A stretch of DNA of 64,000 nucleotides from Endocalyx cinctus (GCA_001600455.1 BCKC01000008.1:2329345-2393344), one strand, 5' to 3'; numbered from the stretch's first letter, positions 20,801-33,924 are shown. Made by a program: numbers and translations. The notes: generated from the letters alone by a model not told the origin.

Positions 20801-23260
20801 CGCATAACGTGGTGAGAGTTACGTTAGTACGCTACCTCGGTATAAGCTACACTGTAATACACTAATACACCGCTCGAAGCGTATGGAGAACTTAATTGCG
20901 TACTGCGTAAGAATCACCCCGCCAGGCCCGCCCCCTCTAATCACAGCCTAACTCTACCCCTCCTCGCGCGCATTGTTATCCACACTACATTTACCGGTTT
21001 AGAGGACGTTTCCAAATGACTATCAGTCCGAAAAGTTTAATAACAAAGCTTAATTGAATGAACGAGCGATGATAATTACGGCGAATACGTCAAGCGATAA
21101 CGGGATCACCAAATATTCATGGATATATATACTCGTGGGCGTAAATATGAGGAGTCTAGTTGTTTGCTAGGAGCCCATGGATATAGTTAAATTGAATGTA
21201 TCTATGGATACCACACTTCAGGTCTCGATATCTATTATGTACAATGAAAAGTACGTAATTCATTTTGCCGTGGTTAGTGTGAAGAATACTTCTCTGCTTA
21301 TATCTTATCAATGAAAATAATGGTATAAAACATACTGCTAAGTTAATGCAAATGGAATCAATGCCTAAGATAATGAATACCCATTTTCAAATGAACATGG
21401 AAAAGATGAATGTATATCCATGTAGGTAACATACTTAGGTAGGTATATGAGATACTACAACGATTGTAGAGATTTTGATAGATAATGCCTTGAATTAGTT
21501 CTTTGTGTGCCATATCACAACGATACAAAGACACCTTTGCTTATTCCTGATAATTCCGGATCATCCATCCATCATCAATCAGTCAATCCTCATACCTGCC
21601 ATTTAATCATTCTATCGTCTTCTTAACATACGTATCTGCCCATACTTGGATTCTTATAGGTATGGTACGCCCAAGCTAAATCTTAGGAAAAGAAACGATC
21701 ACTGTCCCACATCAGATACATCAAAATACATCTGACACCAATTACTTCCATGCGAGAGATTATAACGACCCCTGTTGACACGTTTCTTACATCACCCCTG
21801 CCTGGAGGTCTTGGAATCTAGGACTCTGCATCCTCAGCCTCGTACGGGAGATAACACTACCAACAAAACCAACAGAAAACCCCCAGAAGATTGGTAGTGT
21901 TGTCAGCTCATCAGCCACAGAGCAAATCACCACATCATCCTGGCTAATACAAGTCACCCAAAACCTCTGGCTTACGCTTGCTTCTGCACATGCACAGGCC
22001 TCCGCCTCTAAGGACCGGTCGTCTTTTCTCTTTTCGTATCTCACGCGCATACACATATTACACATACGCAAAATACCTGTACACGGACAGGCAAACTCGC
22101 ATACATACGAGCGGTTAATTCAGCATCTGTATTCTTTATAACAACATAATTTTTATACAATACTACATCACGATAACATCAAGAACACAGATCAAAATAA
22201 AAATACTACATAAAAAAAGTAAACCAAAGCGGAAAACTCTTAAATTAGTCTTCGTAAGTGGTTTTATATATTTTTTTTTATTAAAGATACTCTTGCCTCG
22301 GATTTTTCTTAAAGAAGATAGTAAGTATAACCAATCTACCCGCCCCGAATAATAAGCACCAAAGGTACCATAACACCAAGTTGGGATAACCCCCTAGTGA
22401 TCCACAATAGAAGGAAATGAATACCCGATGGTCCAGGTAGCCAGGCACACTACACTACAAGTACACTAGATCAGTCCACTAAACCAGACCTGTGGAACAA
22501 GGGGTTTATTAACTGACACAGAAGGTTCGGAATGAGCGTGGTTGTTGATATCTTAATAAAAGGCGGGAAAAAAAAAGAAGATTGATTAATCCCACAATCA
22601 CTTTTCACATCACATCCCCCGCCATACCCACCCATACATCAATGTATTCCATTTTCAATGCTACTCTCTTTGATACAGTAGTAACCTGACATATCAATAC
22701 TGATCAGCTTCTTTAATAGGTTACCTGTCTTAATAAACCCCAAACCCAAACCTGACGGGAAGAGGAGAAAAAAAAAAAAAGACAGCCTAAGCCTGAAGGA
22801 CCACAAGTACCTAAAAAGAACTAAGCCTCCTACCCCTCCTCCTTACGGATTGGATTAGACTGCACAGTATACCGATATTACGACTGATACAACCCGGTCA
22901 CCTAATTCTGTCGCTGTGCTTGTGCTTGTGTCTTTTCCCTTTATTACATATTACGGGAAGTATCTGCGCTCAGCCCAGCAGCCAGCAGCCAGCAGTACTA
23001 CCATAGCCCAGATACCCAGACAGTTCAGATACCCAGATACCCAGCCCGCTCATTCACTCCAGTAATAATTATTTACTTATAGCCTATTTGATAGTAGTTC
23101 TTATTTTTCATAGGGCTATTAATCAAGCCTCCAGTACTTAGAAAAGATTCTTTTTTTTTTTTTTTAATTACTCTCCCCCCCCTTCTTCTCTCGAAGCCTT
23201 TCCCGTCCCCTTTTTTTTTCTTTCTTCTTCTTTCCTTCTTCCCACCCCTCGATCTCCCTT
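17858..23260. other. Gene-poor stretch upstream of the Hsp70-like gene
   Basis: About 5.4 kb with no gene I can recognise. Parts near 19040-19390 and 19440-19980 have open frames of 80-108 codons without known motifs. The last 100 nt (about 23150-23255) are a strong CT/T tract typical of a fungal promoter or 5' UTR for the gene starting at 23261. Confidence 0.5.
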
Positions 23261-25742
23261 ATGAATTCTTTGAATTCTCGTTTTAAGGGCTTAGGATTAG
23301 GTAAACGGAAATCCACCGCCAGTATCCCCTCAACTGATAGTAACAATCCCCCGCCTGCTGGTTCGACACCCCCTCCTCAAATTGCACAACAATTTCCGAC
23401 ACAACAAAATCCACCAACCGGACCCGGTATTGGTGTAGCTCCTTCTATTCGAACCTCGTCTTCTCAGACGAGCCTTCCGATAATGAACCATCCAGGCGCT
23501 GGACCTCGTCCGCCTAGCTACACCGCCAATTTTCCTCAGCAACAACAACCAGTTGGTCGCACTAGTCCTATGACCCAGGGCCCTATCCGAACACCACCTT
23601 CTCAAATGGTTGGCGGCCCTCCTCCTATCAACACCGGCGCTCCTGTTTCCGGCTATCCTCCTCCTATGCACGTTCAACCCGGCGCGCAACCTCAAGGCGT
23701 CGGTGCCCCTCCCGGTTATCCCGCTGGCTACCCGCCGCCTGCACCCGCCCCGCAGCAAAGCAACGCGATGGCCGGTTACGGTCGACCCGCCGCCGAAGTC
23801 GAGGGAAACAGTCGAAGCAAAGCGCAACTGATTGTCGGAATTGATTTCGTATGTTCATCCTTATCTTTTGATTGTTTTTAGTGCACTCTACTAGTCTGTT
23901 AACTCGAGCTAATTAATTACTTGTAACAGGGCACCACGTTTTCCGGTGTAGCCTTCGCTTTCGCGACTAATAACGAAGCCAAAGAAGATATTATTACAGA
24001 ATGGCCCGGTGCCGGATCGTATACAAAACAAAAGGTGCGAAACAAGAGTGGAGGAAAAAGCGGCGTTGTCGAAATAAGATGACATGACTTTGCTGACGCG
24101 CAAGATAGATTCCAACCGTGCTATACTATGATCAATACCAGAAGGTCGTCGGATGGGGTCCCGATATTGCCGATGCCCTCGCGCCTACCGGTTATCCCAA
24201 ACCTGGCGTGCAGAAAGTCGAGTGGTTTAAGCTGCAGCTCATGCTGTCAGGAAACACCTACATAGACCCGATCAATCTTCCTCCTCTTCCCCCAGGAAAA
24301 TCCGAGATTGATGTTGCAGCCGATTATCTATTTAAGCTGCGACAAGCCATGAGGGCCGCTCTTCAGAAGACTCTTGGTGAAGTGTTCAACAGAGAAGAGC
24401 GAAATATCCGTTATTACCTTACCGTGCCAGCTATCTGGAACGACGCCGGCAAGGCTGCCACCCGAGCAGCTGCTATTCAAGCTGGGTTCCTCCGAGACGA
24501 GAACGACAACAGGTTAACACTCGTCAGCGAGCCCGAGGCCGCGTCCTTGTTCTGTGCTAAGACTGGTCTTTTGAACCTTAAGGTGCACGACGCTATCCTT
24601 ATCGTCGATTGCGGTGGTGGTACGGTGGATTTAATCGCTTACGAAGTAGAGGATGAGAATCCGTTCACGGTGGCAGAATGCACGGCAGGATCTGGTGATT
24701 CTTGCGGTTCGACGGCGTTGAACAGGAACTTTAGTAACATCCTTCGAACCAAGATCCGAAAAATGAAACTTCCGGATGGCTCCAAGACGGCTGGTCGTGT
24801 GTACGCTAAGTGTATCATGGACTTCGAGAACAGAATCAAGGCAGATTTCCGAAACAATGGTCAGAAGTGGGCCGTCGACGTCGGTATCGAGGCCGAATTC
24901 CCCGAGGCCGGTATCGAAGAAGGTTACATGACCTTCACTAACGAGGAAATCTTGCAATGCTTTGAGCCGGTCGTCAACCGAATCCTGGAGCTCGTACGAA
25001 ACCAGATCATCGCTATCCAAGCACAGAACCGTACCTTGCAGAACATCTTGGTCGTCGGTGGTTTCGGTGCTTCTGAATACCTCTTCCAGCAGATCAAACT
25101 TCACGTACCTCCTCAGTTCCAGTCCAAGGTCGTCAGACCTATGGACTCGGTCGCCGCCATCGTCAAGGGCGCTGTAACCGCCGGTATCACGGAGCGAGTC
25201 ATTACGCACCGTGTCGCCCGTCGTCACTACCTGATGGCCACTCTCCAGCCCTTCAAGGAAGGATACCACCCCGAAGCCTACCGTGTCCCCTCGCTCGACG
25301 GAAAAGATCGATGCAAGTTCACAAGGCAAATCTTCGTGCAGAAGGGACAGAAAGTAAAGATTGGAGAGCCCGTCAAGGTTTCGTTCTTCAGACAAGTTGC
25401 TCCCGGCGCTACCCTGATGTACGAAGACATCCTGTATGCTTGTGACGACGACGTTTGCCCCGAGTATACCAAAGATCCTCGTAAGTTTGATATTCACTGC
25501 GCAGAAAATAAATCTGCTTTATATGCTAACACACTATCACAGGTATAAAGGAGGTTGTCACCCTCACGTCAGATTTGTCGCGGAAGAACTTGGAAAAAGA
25601 TTTCGAGCGCATGGATACCCCTCAAGGCACTTTCTACCGAGTATATTTCGATATTTACCTTACTCTGGACGGTTCAGAATTCAGCGCTGAGCTAGTCTGC
25701 CAAGGCGAGGTTATGGGCCGTTGTCGATCTCGATTCAGGTAG
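23261..25742 (+). CDS. Hsp70-like ATPase with proline-rich N-terminus (HSPA12-like)
   Basis: 754-aa protein with an actin/Hsp70-type ATPase fold. Exons are 23261-23848, 23930-24034, 24109-25480 and 25543-25742, all joining in frame. Residues 1 to about 185 are low-complexity and rich in Pro, Gly and Gln (GYPPP and PPP repeats). The ATPase core follows: VGIDFGTTFSGVAFA (phosphate 1, split by intron 1), IVDCGGGTVDL (phosphate 2) and LVVGGFGASEYL (adenosine motif). There is no canonical Hsp70 substrate-binding lid or EEVD end, so it belongs with the divergent HSPA12-like group found widely in filamentous fungi, not with Ssa/BiP chaperones. Function of that group is poorly known; an ATP-dependent role is inferred from the motifs. 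Confidence 0.92.
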
Positions 25743-27444
25743 AAATGGAAATATGAGATTTGGAAAGCGACGTAGGAAGGATACCACCATGCACGGTAGT
25801 CCCATTTTGATTCCGCTTTCCTTTATCCTATTTAGCATTCTCTTCACGGGGAGCGATTTCGAAAATATCACAAGAGTTAGAAATGACCAACTCGACACAT
25901 CGAAACGTAAAATAACGAAAATATGGCAATAGGCGGAGGACTTCCCCACGTGAGCTTCGTGGTGGGCAAATAGCCTTGAAAGATAAAGATGAGCAGCTCA
26001 TTATATGATTGATGTCGTATCACGGAGAACGAAAAGAAACTACAAAGAGCGAGTTATAGCATACATGATAGGCAAGGGGCGAGAATGGAGATTCCATGGT
26101 TTTAATCACCCAGAGAGAGAGAGACACAGAGAGACAGAGAAAATATAGGAGGCGGATATATATGTTGCATGTAGTAGTGGTTTAAGATTCCCAATTGAAC
26201 GAATGGGCAGACGAGAAGGATGATGGGTGGATTACTAAAGAAGAAGAAAAACAAGGCGATGATGATAATCCAGCGAGGCTCTCTATTTTATTATTTGTTT
26301 TCAATTTCTCTAGTTCTCTCTTCTCTCTTAGCTAGCAAATATACAAATAAACAAATTTCAAATCAGTCAGTTTTCGACATTATGTGAAAGTACAAATGAT
26401 TATAGATCTTGGAAGAGGTGTTAAGATGGAGTCGAGATTATTGGGGAAAATACTCCCTCACTTTAAGTAGATCGTTCTGGTGGAAAGTAGATCATTCTGA
26501 TGGATATGTATAGTGGAACATTCGACCAATAAAACCGGAGAGACCCCTGGATAAAGGTTGACCTGCATAACTGCGTCATAAGGCTGGCTGGCTGTCGTTG
26601 TTCCTTGTAAATTGCAACTATCTCTTTCTAAGAAATTAAGCGCCGATGTCATAGGTATTTCTCAAAAGAAATGGAAGGGACTCAAATAATATCCAACTTT
26701 CAAGAAGATGGACTATCCATATTGTTTATATCCATATTCATCTTAACTCAACAATAACTTCAACTCCCTTCTCTCATGTTTGACCTTCAATTTATATACT
26801 TCTATATTCCATCGATTCCCCTACTGTATATCTGAACCACAAGTACGCATTTATTATCAATTAACCCAACCTTATACATTCATTCTCCAATTATTTCTTT
26901 TTCGAAAGAATATTGATTTCCTTTCCCTGTTCCTGCGTAATTCCTGTCCGCCCCTTGCTTTATCTGATTGATCGTCGACCATCTTCATATCCAGTAAAAC
27001 AAGGATTATCGAGCCCATCTCCACAACTCATGGTCCGTAGATACGACGATCTTATTCCCTTGGCAACTCAAAATTCATTGCTACGTCACTCGTCGCTAAC
27101 CCATATTTACATGTTCAACGGCCTCGACTAGAGCTGCTTTAGCTCGTCGGTTCGTCCCAATTCACCATTCCCGGCTTTTTTCTCTCTCTTTTTTTTTTTG
27201 GGACCACACCAGATGTAGTCATCATAATCCTCGAGAACTGATTCGACAAGAAAAAAAAAAAGAAAAAGGGACACAAAAAAGGATCGTTCGCCTGTTTGGC
27301 TAACCTTCACTCCGTCTCTCTTGTTGGATTATGGTTTGGTGATTCATTCTCGTTTCTTGTGATATACATCGTTTTTATTCTTGCCGCTATCAACTTCACA
27401 CAAGTAAACGACTTTTACTCACAAAGATACAAGACCGGTATACC
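25743..27444. other. Intergenic between Hsp70-like and thaumatin-like genes
   Basis: Presumed 3' and 5' UTRs plus spacer. Includes a GA-rich microsatellite at about 26112-26145. The last 300 nt before 27445 are CT-rich, as expected of a fungal promoter. No gene seen. Confidence 0.5.
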
Positions 27445-28741
27445 ATGTCTCCATATTTAGTAAATGGTAACCGCCCACCGAATCTAATCAATATGAGGGA
27501 TCTCCTTGGTGCCATTCTCCTCCTGCTGCTTCACATCCCGCACGCCTGTTCGATTGTGTTCCCGAGCAGTCATAAATTATATAAATTCGACTATCTCGGT
27601 TCGAATTCTGATGACAAAAATGCCGTTCGATCGCTATCTAAGCGCGAGAACCCTATTCCCTTGATCGTCACCAATAACTGCCCGGACACTATATGGCCTG
27701 GCATCGCGACTGCGCATGGAGACCCCCCGGATTCCCAAGGGTTCGCACTGGATCCGGGCACCAAGGCCCAGTTAACTGTCGGTTCAACCTGGCAAGGCAG
27801 AGTATGGGGCCGGACAAATTGTACTACTGACGGAGATACTGCTACTTGCTTGACCGGTGACTGCCTCGGCAAGCTTGACTGCACGTATGGCGTAAGTGCC
27901 TGAGCAATCTATAGTGGCTTTTATACTATTTCTAACTATCACATAGGGCGCCACCCCCGCAACCCTTGCAGAGTTTACTCTAGCAGGTGGCGTAACTGGT
28001 CAGCAGACGTTCTACGATATCTCACTAGTCGACGGGTACAACCTTCCCCTCGGGATAGTCTATCACCCGGCGGCGAATACGAGCAACATCCCACCCAACC
28101 TAGTCAACCCGTCATGCATCGGCACTCCTGGCTTCCTACAGGGCAACAGCCGGACGGGCCTCACCTACACGAACGCAACTTACCCCATGCCGTACGAAAC
28201 CGTGGTGACGAACTGGGCCCTGCAGAACTGGTGTCCGTGGGACTTCCAAGCTTTTCCCCCGACGAAGCCGGGCGACGGCGTGTACCCGTACCCGGACGAC
28301 AACATCAAGCGGCCGACGTTCGACCCGTGCAAGAGCGCGTGCGCGGCGACGAATAAGCCGAGCGACTGCTGCACGGGCAGCTACAACAGCCCGGACGTGT
28401 GCAAGCCGGGCCTGTACTCGAAGAGCGCGAAGGCGGTGTGCCCGGACGCGTACAGCTTCGCGTTCGACGACCAGACGTCGACCTTCATCATCCCCAGCGG
28501 CGGCGGCTGGGAGGTGGTCTTCTGCCCGGCCGGCCGGAGCACCAACATCCTCGTCACGTACGGAGACGAACTCTCCGAGCTCGGCACTACCGGTACCGTC
28601 ACGGACGAGATGCTGGCGAAGGCTATGAATCTGAGCTATATCGAGTCCATTCACAGCGCTGCGTCCCGGTCTCCTTCCGCGGCGAGGTCGACGTATAGGG
28701 CTCTTGTCTTGGCCGTTGCCGTTGTCGTGATAGGGCTTTGA
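27445..28741 (+). CDS. Thaumatin-like protein with GPI-type C-terminus
   Basis: 413-aa secreted thaumatin-like protein. Exons are 27445-27891 and 27947-28741. The signal segment is MRDLLGAILLLLLHIPHACS, preceded by 16 residues if the first ATG is used. After a KR site, the mature domain starts with IPLIVTNNCPDTIWPGI. The repeated cysteines are consistent with the multi-disulphide TLP fold, for example TNCTTDGDTATCLTGDC, CCTGSYNSPDVC and VVFCPAGRSTN. The C-terminus is a Ser-rich stretch followed by a hydrophobic tail (RALVLAVAVVVIGL), typical of a GPI-anchor signal. Fungal TLPs are wall-associated and some have beta-glucanase activity; which applies here is unknown. Exon 2 is notably GC-rich compared with its flanks. 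Confidence 0.93.
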
Positions 28742-28871
28742 ACCTTGCACGTACAGTACGCACGTTATATGGGATTGGCCCCAGCCCTTTAGACTGGACA
28801 CTTTCTTTTGTTCGCCGTTTTTTTCATGGGAAGAAGATTTGATGGATGATGAAGCTACGAGTATACGAATT

Positions 28872-28911
<40 letters not shown>

Positions 28912-29684
28912 ATATCATGATTGATTTCACCCCCCCTTTTGCGTCAGTATACCCCACACTATGAAGACAGAAGGACTACGATTACGATATCTCGTCTGGT
29001 TTTTGAAAGAGGCACAGGAGGGCAAGATTCCTGATTCAAAAACGCTCCAGTCTCGAAAAGTTGAAGAAAAAAAAAGTGATAAAAATACTCCGGTAAGCAG
29101 CTGGATTCTGCGGACTGGGCTCTCCTCCCCTCAATATCCCGTAAGCACATACATACAATATGCCCATACACATATATATAACAGCTACCTTCAGTAGATA
29201 CGGTTAAAGAAAGATGGGGAGAAGGACATGATGGGAAAGGGCGGGAAAGACAACTTAGGGATTTGCCTAAAGAGGAGAAAGAAGGAAAAAGAATAGATAC
29301 CTAGAAATTAGAATACCTAACTCTATATACCCTATACCTCTCGTCTTTATTTTCTTTTGAGAATGTGATAATATTTCTAAGTCAATTCACTCCTTTTCGC
29401 GGGGCATTTCGAAGTAAATCTATGAATAGAGACTGGCAACTGCTTCACTCTTGAGCTGCATTTATATAGTAGCAATTCTTTTTGTCTCTTGTTATTTTAC
29501 ACTCTCTAAAATACGTATTTTAGAGGTGATATTTCGTTGTTGAACTAAGTTACGTCCGTCTTTATATGTCTAAATGTGGATATGAATAGTGAGACTATAC
29601 TTTGTTCTCACTTCCCGCATCTAAAACAACGCGTTTTCTCACCCTCGGCATCACCTGACTATTATCAAAAACGATTTTTACCAT
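28742..29684. other. Convergent intergenic region with poly-T tract
   Basis: Spacer between two converging genes. It contains an uninterrupted T run of about 38 nt at 28873-28910. No gene seen. Confidence 0.6.
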
Positions 29685-30695
29685 CTACCGACCCTTTCCC
29701 TTAGCCTTCCGTCTCCTCTCCCACTCGGCTCGTTCCTCCTCATCGCTGCCCGAGAACTCGGCATCGTCGTCGCTTTCGTCATCCACGTCGTCCTGCTGCT
29801 GCTCGACGACCGCCTGCTTCGAGTTCTTCGTATTCGCGTCGCCGGCGTCGACGAAATCGCCGGCGTTCAGGGCCGCGTACTCGTGCTTCTGTATGAGGTC
29901 CTTGAGACCCTTGTTGGACGGGTCGACGAGCTGGTAGGGCGTCAGCTTGGCCTTGTTCCGGACGCGCGTGCTCGAGCCGGCCTCGAGCATCATCTCGACC
30001 AGGGCGTTGCCGAACTCGCGCTGCGCCGGCGGCTCCGAGTTGATCCAGCGGATGGCGCTGTGCAGGGGCGTGTCCCCTTCGGTTCGCGTTACGGGGTCGC
30101 ATTCGAACTCGGGCTGGTCGAGGAGCATGTCGATTATTTCGTCTGTTTGGCGGTTTGGGAAGTTTAGTGGAGTGTAGGATGTTTGAATGACGAAGGGAGA
30201 GGGGGGGGGGGGGGGATCTGATGTTTGTTTCCAGGTTTACCGCCTTATCCCCATCACCGTCACCGTAGAGTTCGAGGAGATTACGCTAGGATATAGCCCT
30301 CTTTACCCCTTTTAACACCGGGAACAAAAGAAGTGTAGAAAATATAATTAAGGGAGAGAGGGAGAAAGAAAGGGAGAGATGAACGTACAGTTCCCCTGTA
30401 AAGCTGCCTCGTGATACAAGTGGTTCCCCATCACGGTGGTCGTGTTATTCATGAGATCGCTGATCTCCTTGTCGTTCTTGCAGTTGGCGATAATCTCGGA
30501 TAGGAGGTCAACATTATTACGCCGACAAGCCTCGATTAACTGTTCCTTGGCAGAGGCACCCTATATTTTGAATCATATTCGTTTTAGCACTTCGTGTCTT
30601 CTTGACATGTATTGTCTTTTAATTTTGAAGCGAGGATATTTAGAATGGCATGAACACGAATAAAAACTTACCTCGTGGTGCTCATCGTCCGCCAT
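29685..30695 (-). CDS. Small ankyrin-repeat protein (Yar1/Ank1-like)
   Basis: 217-aa protein. Exons are 30695-30672 (MADDEHHE), 30560-30389 and 30142-29685. The acceptor at 30143-30145 is chosen because it joins GN|YEIIDMLLD cleanly. Ankyrin-type helices start at KEQLIEACRRNNVDLLSEII, then GNHLYHEAALQGNYEIIDML, DTPLHSAIRWIN and ALVEMMLEAGSST. The C-terminus is strongly acidic (DDVDDESDDDAEF) and then basic (RRRKAKGKGR). Size and order resemble yeast Yar1, a ribosomal-protein S3 chaperone; equivalence is inferred. A C15 tract in intron 2 (30201-30215 on this strand) is unusual. Confidence 0.88.
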
Positions 30696-31344
30696 GTTTG
30701 GTTCTTGTTTTGTGTCTGGTTCGGGGTGTTACCGGACGATCCCTTTTCGTGATACACTACAACGGCTATCACTATTGTATATCCCCGCACAGGTGGTCTT
30801 GATACGTTCTTAGATTTTAGAAAACAAGAAAGAAAGAGGATGAACTGTTTTTTTTTTTCTCTCACTATATTACTTGTGAGATAAAGTAAAAGAAACTCTC
30901 TTAACCATAAGGGCCAGCTTACGTATCGTCGGTGGCTTTGTCGTGTGCCTGAGGGAGAGGTAGTGGCACCTAATCGAACCTTTTGCGCTGGCGCTTGATT
31001 GATTACCACCGCGGGGTTGTTTGGGAAGCTCAGGGGTCTGTTCAGTCAAGTCTCATTTACAGAGTACGCGCCAACGGATTAGGTTTAGTGGTTTAAGATA
31101 CAAGGTTTATTCATTATCGATAAGTCTCTTGATTTTGGTGGGGGTATTTTATTCCAAGGTTTAGTCACAGGCTTCTTCTTGTCTTTTTTATAAGAGACAA
31201 GCTCTTCCATCTGCTTGACGAAAAGACAAAATATACACACGATGAAATTATAACAACCGGTAGACTTTATACAACTACTCTACGAGAAAAAATCTCTGTC
31301 GGATTAATAACCAGTTAATACTAAGTTGTCTTAGTAAAACGAAC
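30696..31344. other. Divergent promoter region, ankyrin gene / rpc11
   Basis: 650 nt between two divergently transcribed genes, containing T-rich tracts. No additional gene seen. Confidence 0.5.
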
Positions 31345-31836
31345 ATGCTGCTCTGTAAGTTTTTTTTTTTTTTTCTTTGTTTACTAAAAAGCTCCAGTTC
31401 CATCGCATCTATGACTAACACAACAATGTCCCATATACGTAGTTTGTCCCCAGTGCAGTAACATCTTGACCGTCTCGCCAACTCCCGGTACGGGTCTGAA
31501 CCGATTGGAATGTCGAACTTGTCCTTACCAACATGCCATCCAAGAGCCGCTGTACTCTCGACGATATTTCAAGAAGAAGGAGCGTGAGGACGTTTTCGGT
31601 GGTCCTGAGGCCTGGGATAACGCCGACAAGATCGAGACCCAGTGCGCCAATTCGAGCTGCAAAGGTCGCGAGGCCGCCTTCTACCAAATCCAGATCCGCA
31701 GTGCCGATGAGCCTATGACGACTTTCTATAAAGTGAGTTTGCCCGCTGCTTCATAATCGCAAAGATATGTACTGTTGCTAATATATGCATACAATTGTAG
31801 TGTATGACTTGTGGACAAAACTGGAGAGAAAATTGA
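31345..31836 (+). CDS. rpc11: RNA polymerase III subunit C11 (TFIIS-like)
   Basis: 111-aa subunit of RNA polymerase III, needed for intrinsic RNA cleavage and termination. Exons are 31345-31354 (10 nt), 31443-31732 and 31801-31836. The N-terminal zinc ribbon is CPQC...CRTC, followed by YSRRYFKKKEREDVFGG. The C-terminal TFIIS-like ribbon is CANSSC...CMTC, with the acidic hairpin RSADEPMTTFYK holding the catalytic Asp-Glu pair. The protein ends in GQNWREN, as in its orthologues. Length matches yeast and human homologues (108-110 aa). The very short first exon encodes only MLL plus one base, and the F of FCPQC is completed across the intron. Confidence 0.97.
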
Positions 31837-32147
31837 ATTTGGTTTTCCTCTAGGATGGGTCCGATCAAGTTGTCGTCAGGGTTGTACTATTGCTTTTCAT
31901 CATTCATCGCTCAGGTGTTGGGGGGTAACGGAGTTCTTTGGTATCTAGGGCGGAGAGCTGCATCATAGAACCTCGATAAATCTTTTAGTATTCATGTCAT
32001 GATACCCTTTCTTCCGTCGATTTAAACTTTAATAATTCTGCCGATTGTGAACTGTCTTGGCCAATAATTATTATTACTATTCTCCCTGGCGCATTATGAA
32101 CTTCCGACAGTGGTGTGATATGGTCGATGTATGTGTTTGAAGAACGA
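31837..32147. other. Convergent spacer rpc11/med31
   Basis: Short intergenic region with no feature seen. Confidence 0.4.
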
Positions 32148-32595
32148 TCACTCGTTCTTGTGCCAATCGACCGAAGCTTTCGCGCCCTCGAGAGCCAAAG
32201 CCTGGGTCAGCTCAGGGCTGATGATATCCTCGCGGAACCGTTCCTCTTGTAACAATTCGAGATTCTTCAGCGTGGGCCCGGGGTAGTTTAAATATTTAAT
32301 GTAAGGCGGTTGCGTCCAGTATCGGAGGTAGGCGAGATAGGCGACGAAGGCAGGATCGCTGAGGAGCTTTTGAGAAGCTAGGTAATTGAGGTAATACGGA
32401 TTTGCGAGAGACTGAACGAACTAAGTTTGTCGCGTTTATCAGTAAACTATGTATCTAAAAAAGAATGAAAAAAAAAATTAAGTATGGGTAAGAAGAAGGT
32501 CGTTATCATACTTCAAGTTCAATCTCAAATCGTGAGTATCCGCCGTACTTGGGCTCGTCATCGGTTGGTGGGTTTGGGGGCGCGGTAGCCGCCAT
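32148..32595 (-). CDS. med31: Mediator complex subunit 31 (Soh1)
   Basis: 118-aa Mediator middle-module subunit. Exons are 32595-32512 and 32420-32148. The conserved core is complete: [20 protein letters not shown], then [21 protein letters not shown] and [11 protein letters not shown], spanning most of the protein. The single intron falls just before FVQSL. Converges with rpc11 (311 nt). No oddities. Confidence 0.96.
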
Positions 32596-33191
32596 GGTCG
32601 AATCTTCTCGAAGTGTGTAATGTTGATGATTTGGGTATGACTCCTTATGTGATTTATTTTCAAAGCAGTGGAGTGGTTAGTATTTAGTGACGTTCGGGTT
32701 TTGTATGATGAAGGGAGAATGAGAGCAATGTGATGAGTATTTGGAGCTTTCTGCTATGCAAGGAAGCTTATGTGGAGATGATGTTTACACCCATGGATAG
32801 TAGTACTGTGTACGTATTTATGCAAGTAAGCTAACTATGAATATTTCATTATCGAATTTCTATCCTTAGGAATACTGCACTTGAGTACACACACTGACAC
32901 AGTCCAGACGGATACCTTTAATAATTCCTTTCAAACGGGTAATGGTTCAATGTTCATTAAATGATTAATTTTTATGGTAACTATTCGAACAATGAGTAGG
33001 TGTTGTTCGTCTGATTACCTTTTGTTCACCGGTACCCTTTTCCTTGTACCTCGTTCCTCTCAATCCCCCTAAGATTTTAGCGATGTTATCCCAGATAGGC
33101 ACCATAGGTTTTCCACAGGATCTCTCTTTTTTTTTCCCACCTTTTCCAAGCGCCAAAAAAAAATACAATAAAGATTAAGGACAATTAATTA
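32596..33191. other. Intergenic spacer
   Basis: AT-rich spacer between med31 and the CFEM gene. No gene seen. Confidence 0.4.
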
Positions 33192-33747
33192 TTACAAGAT
33201 GGCGAATATACCCATCATACCGAAGATCATACCCGCACCGAAGATAGCTTGTGGTGTAGCGGCAGCGCCGTGAGTTGGGGTCGCACTGGAACCCGCGCCC
33301 AAAGACTCGGTGGCGGATCCGGTAAGCGTTGGAGCTCCTCCCCCTATCGTCTCTGTAGGACCGCTGAAGCTTCCCGACGTCATGTTCTGGAACCCTCCCG
33401 TACCAGTACTCGAGTTCATCACGGAGGGAGGTGTCGTGACGCTTACGTAGGGCGAGCTGGTCACGATGGTAGAACCGTTGGCGGTGGTGGTAGCGGTCGC
33501 GGTAGGGAGAAGGCCCGCGCTGTAACTAGAACATACGGCTAGCCCGGCGCTGGAGGCTTGGGCGAGCTCGGAAGCGTCGCAGCTAGATAGGAAACATCCT
33601 ACGACGTCCGTCTCGATCACACTCTGTGTAGGCCCGCATTGGCAGGCGATGTCGGTTAAGGGACAGCCCGCGGCTGAGATAGCGGAAGTTAGACAGGGGA
33701 GCTGAAGAATTTATTGAGTCAGTTTTGTTTCTTCACTTCTCGTTTTC

Positions 33748-33780
<33 letters not shown>

Positions 33781-33924
33781 ACACAGAGATAAAAGCAACC
33801 AATTCGACGTCTCTGAGGAAATAATCTATGGCTCACTCACAGCACATGAAGGTTGGCCGGGGAAATATCCACTGTCTTGGGCGGCTACGAGCCCTGCCAG
33901 TCCGAAGATCAAGGTCGACTTCAT
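33192..33924 (-). CDS. CFEM-domain GPI-anchored protein
   Basis: 197-aa cell-surface protein. Exons are 33924-33841 and 33701-33192. Signal peptide MKSTLIFGLAGLVAA precedes a CFEM domain with eight cysteines (PSCALPC, AAGCPL, IACQCG, VGCFLSSC, AVC). After the domain comes a long Ser/Thr/Gly stretch, then a hydrophobic tail (IFGAGMIFGMMGIFAIL) that fits a GPI-anchor signal. The intron interrupts the first cysteine cluster (SCA|LPC). CFEM proteins are fungal surface proteins, some binding haem or acting in host interaction; an Asp for haem-iron coordination may be the one in PLTDIAC. Role not determinable. Confidence 0.93.

Noticed and set aside
24631..25497. Minus-strand open frame (288 codons) across the Hsp70-like ATPase core
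   Set aside because: Shadow of the real coding strand, which carries all the ATPase motifs.
28873..28910. 38-nt poly-T run as a retrotransposon tail
   Set aside because: It follows the 3' end of the thaumatin-like gene, with no retroelement sequence or target-site duplication seen; read as a homopolymer tract.
30143..30217. Upstream acceptor giving a poly-proline exon start in the ankyrin gene
   Set aside because: It would insert five prolines from a C15 tract into an ankyrin helix and does not fit the preceding exon's single leftover T; the acceptor at 30143-30145 restores the expected helix.
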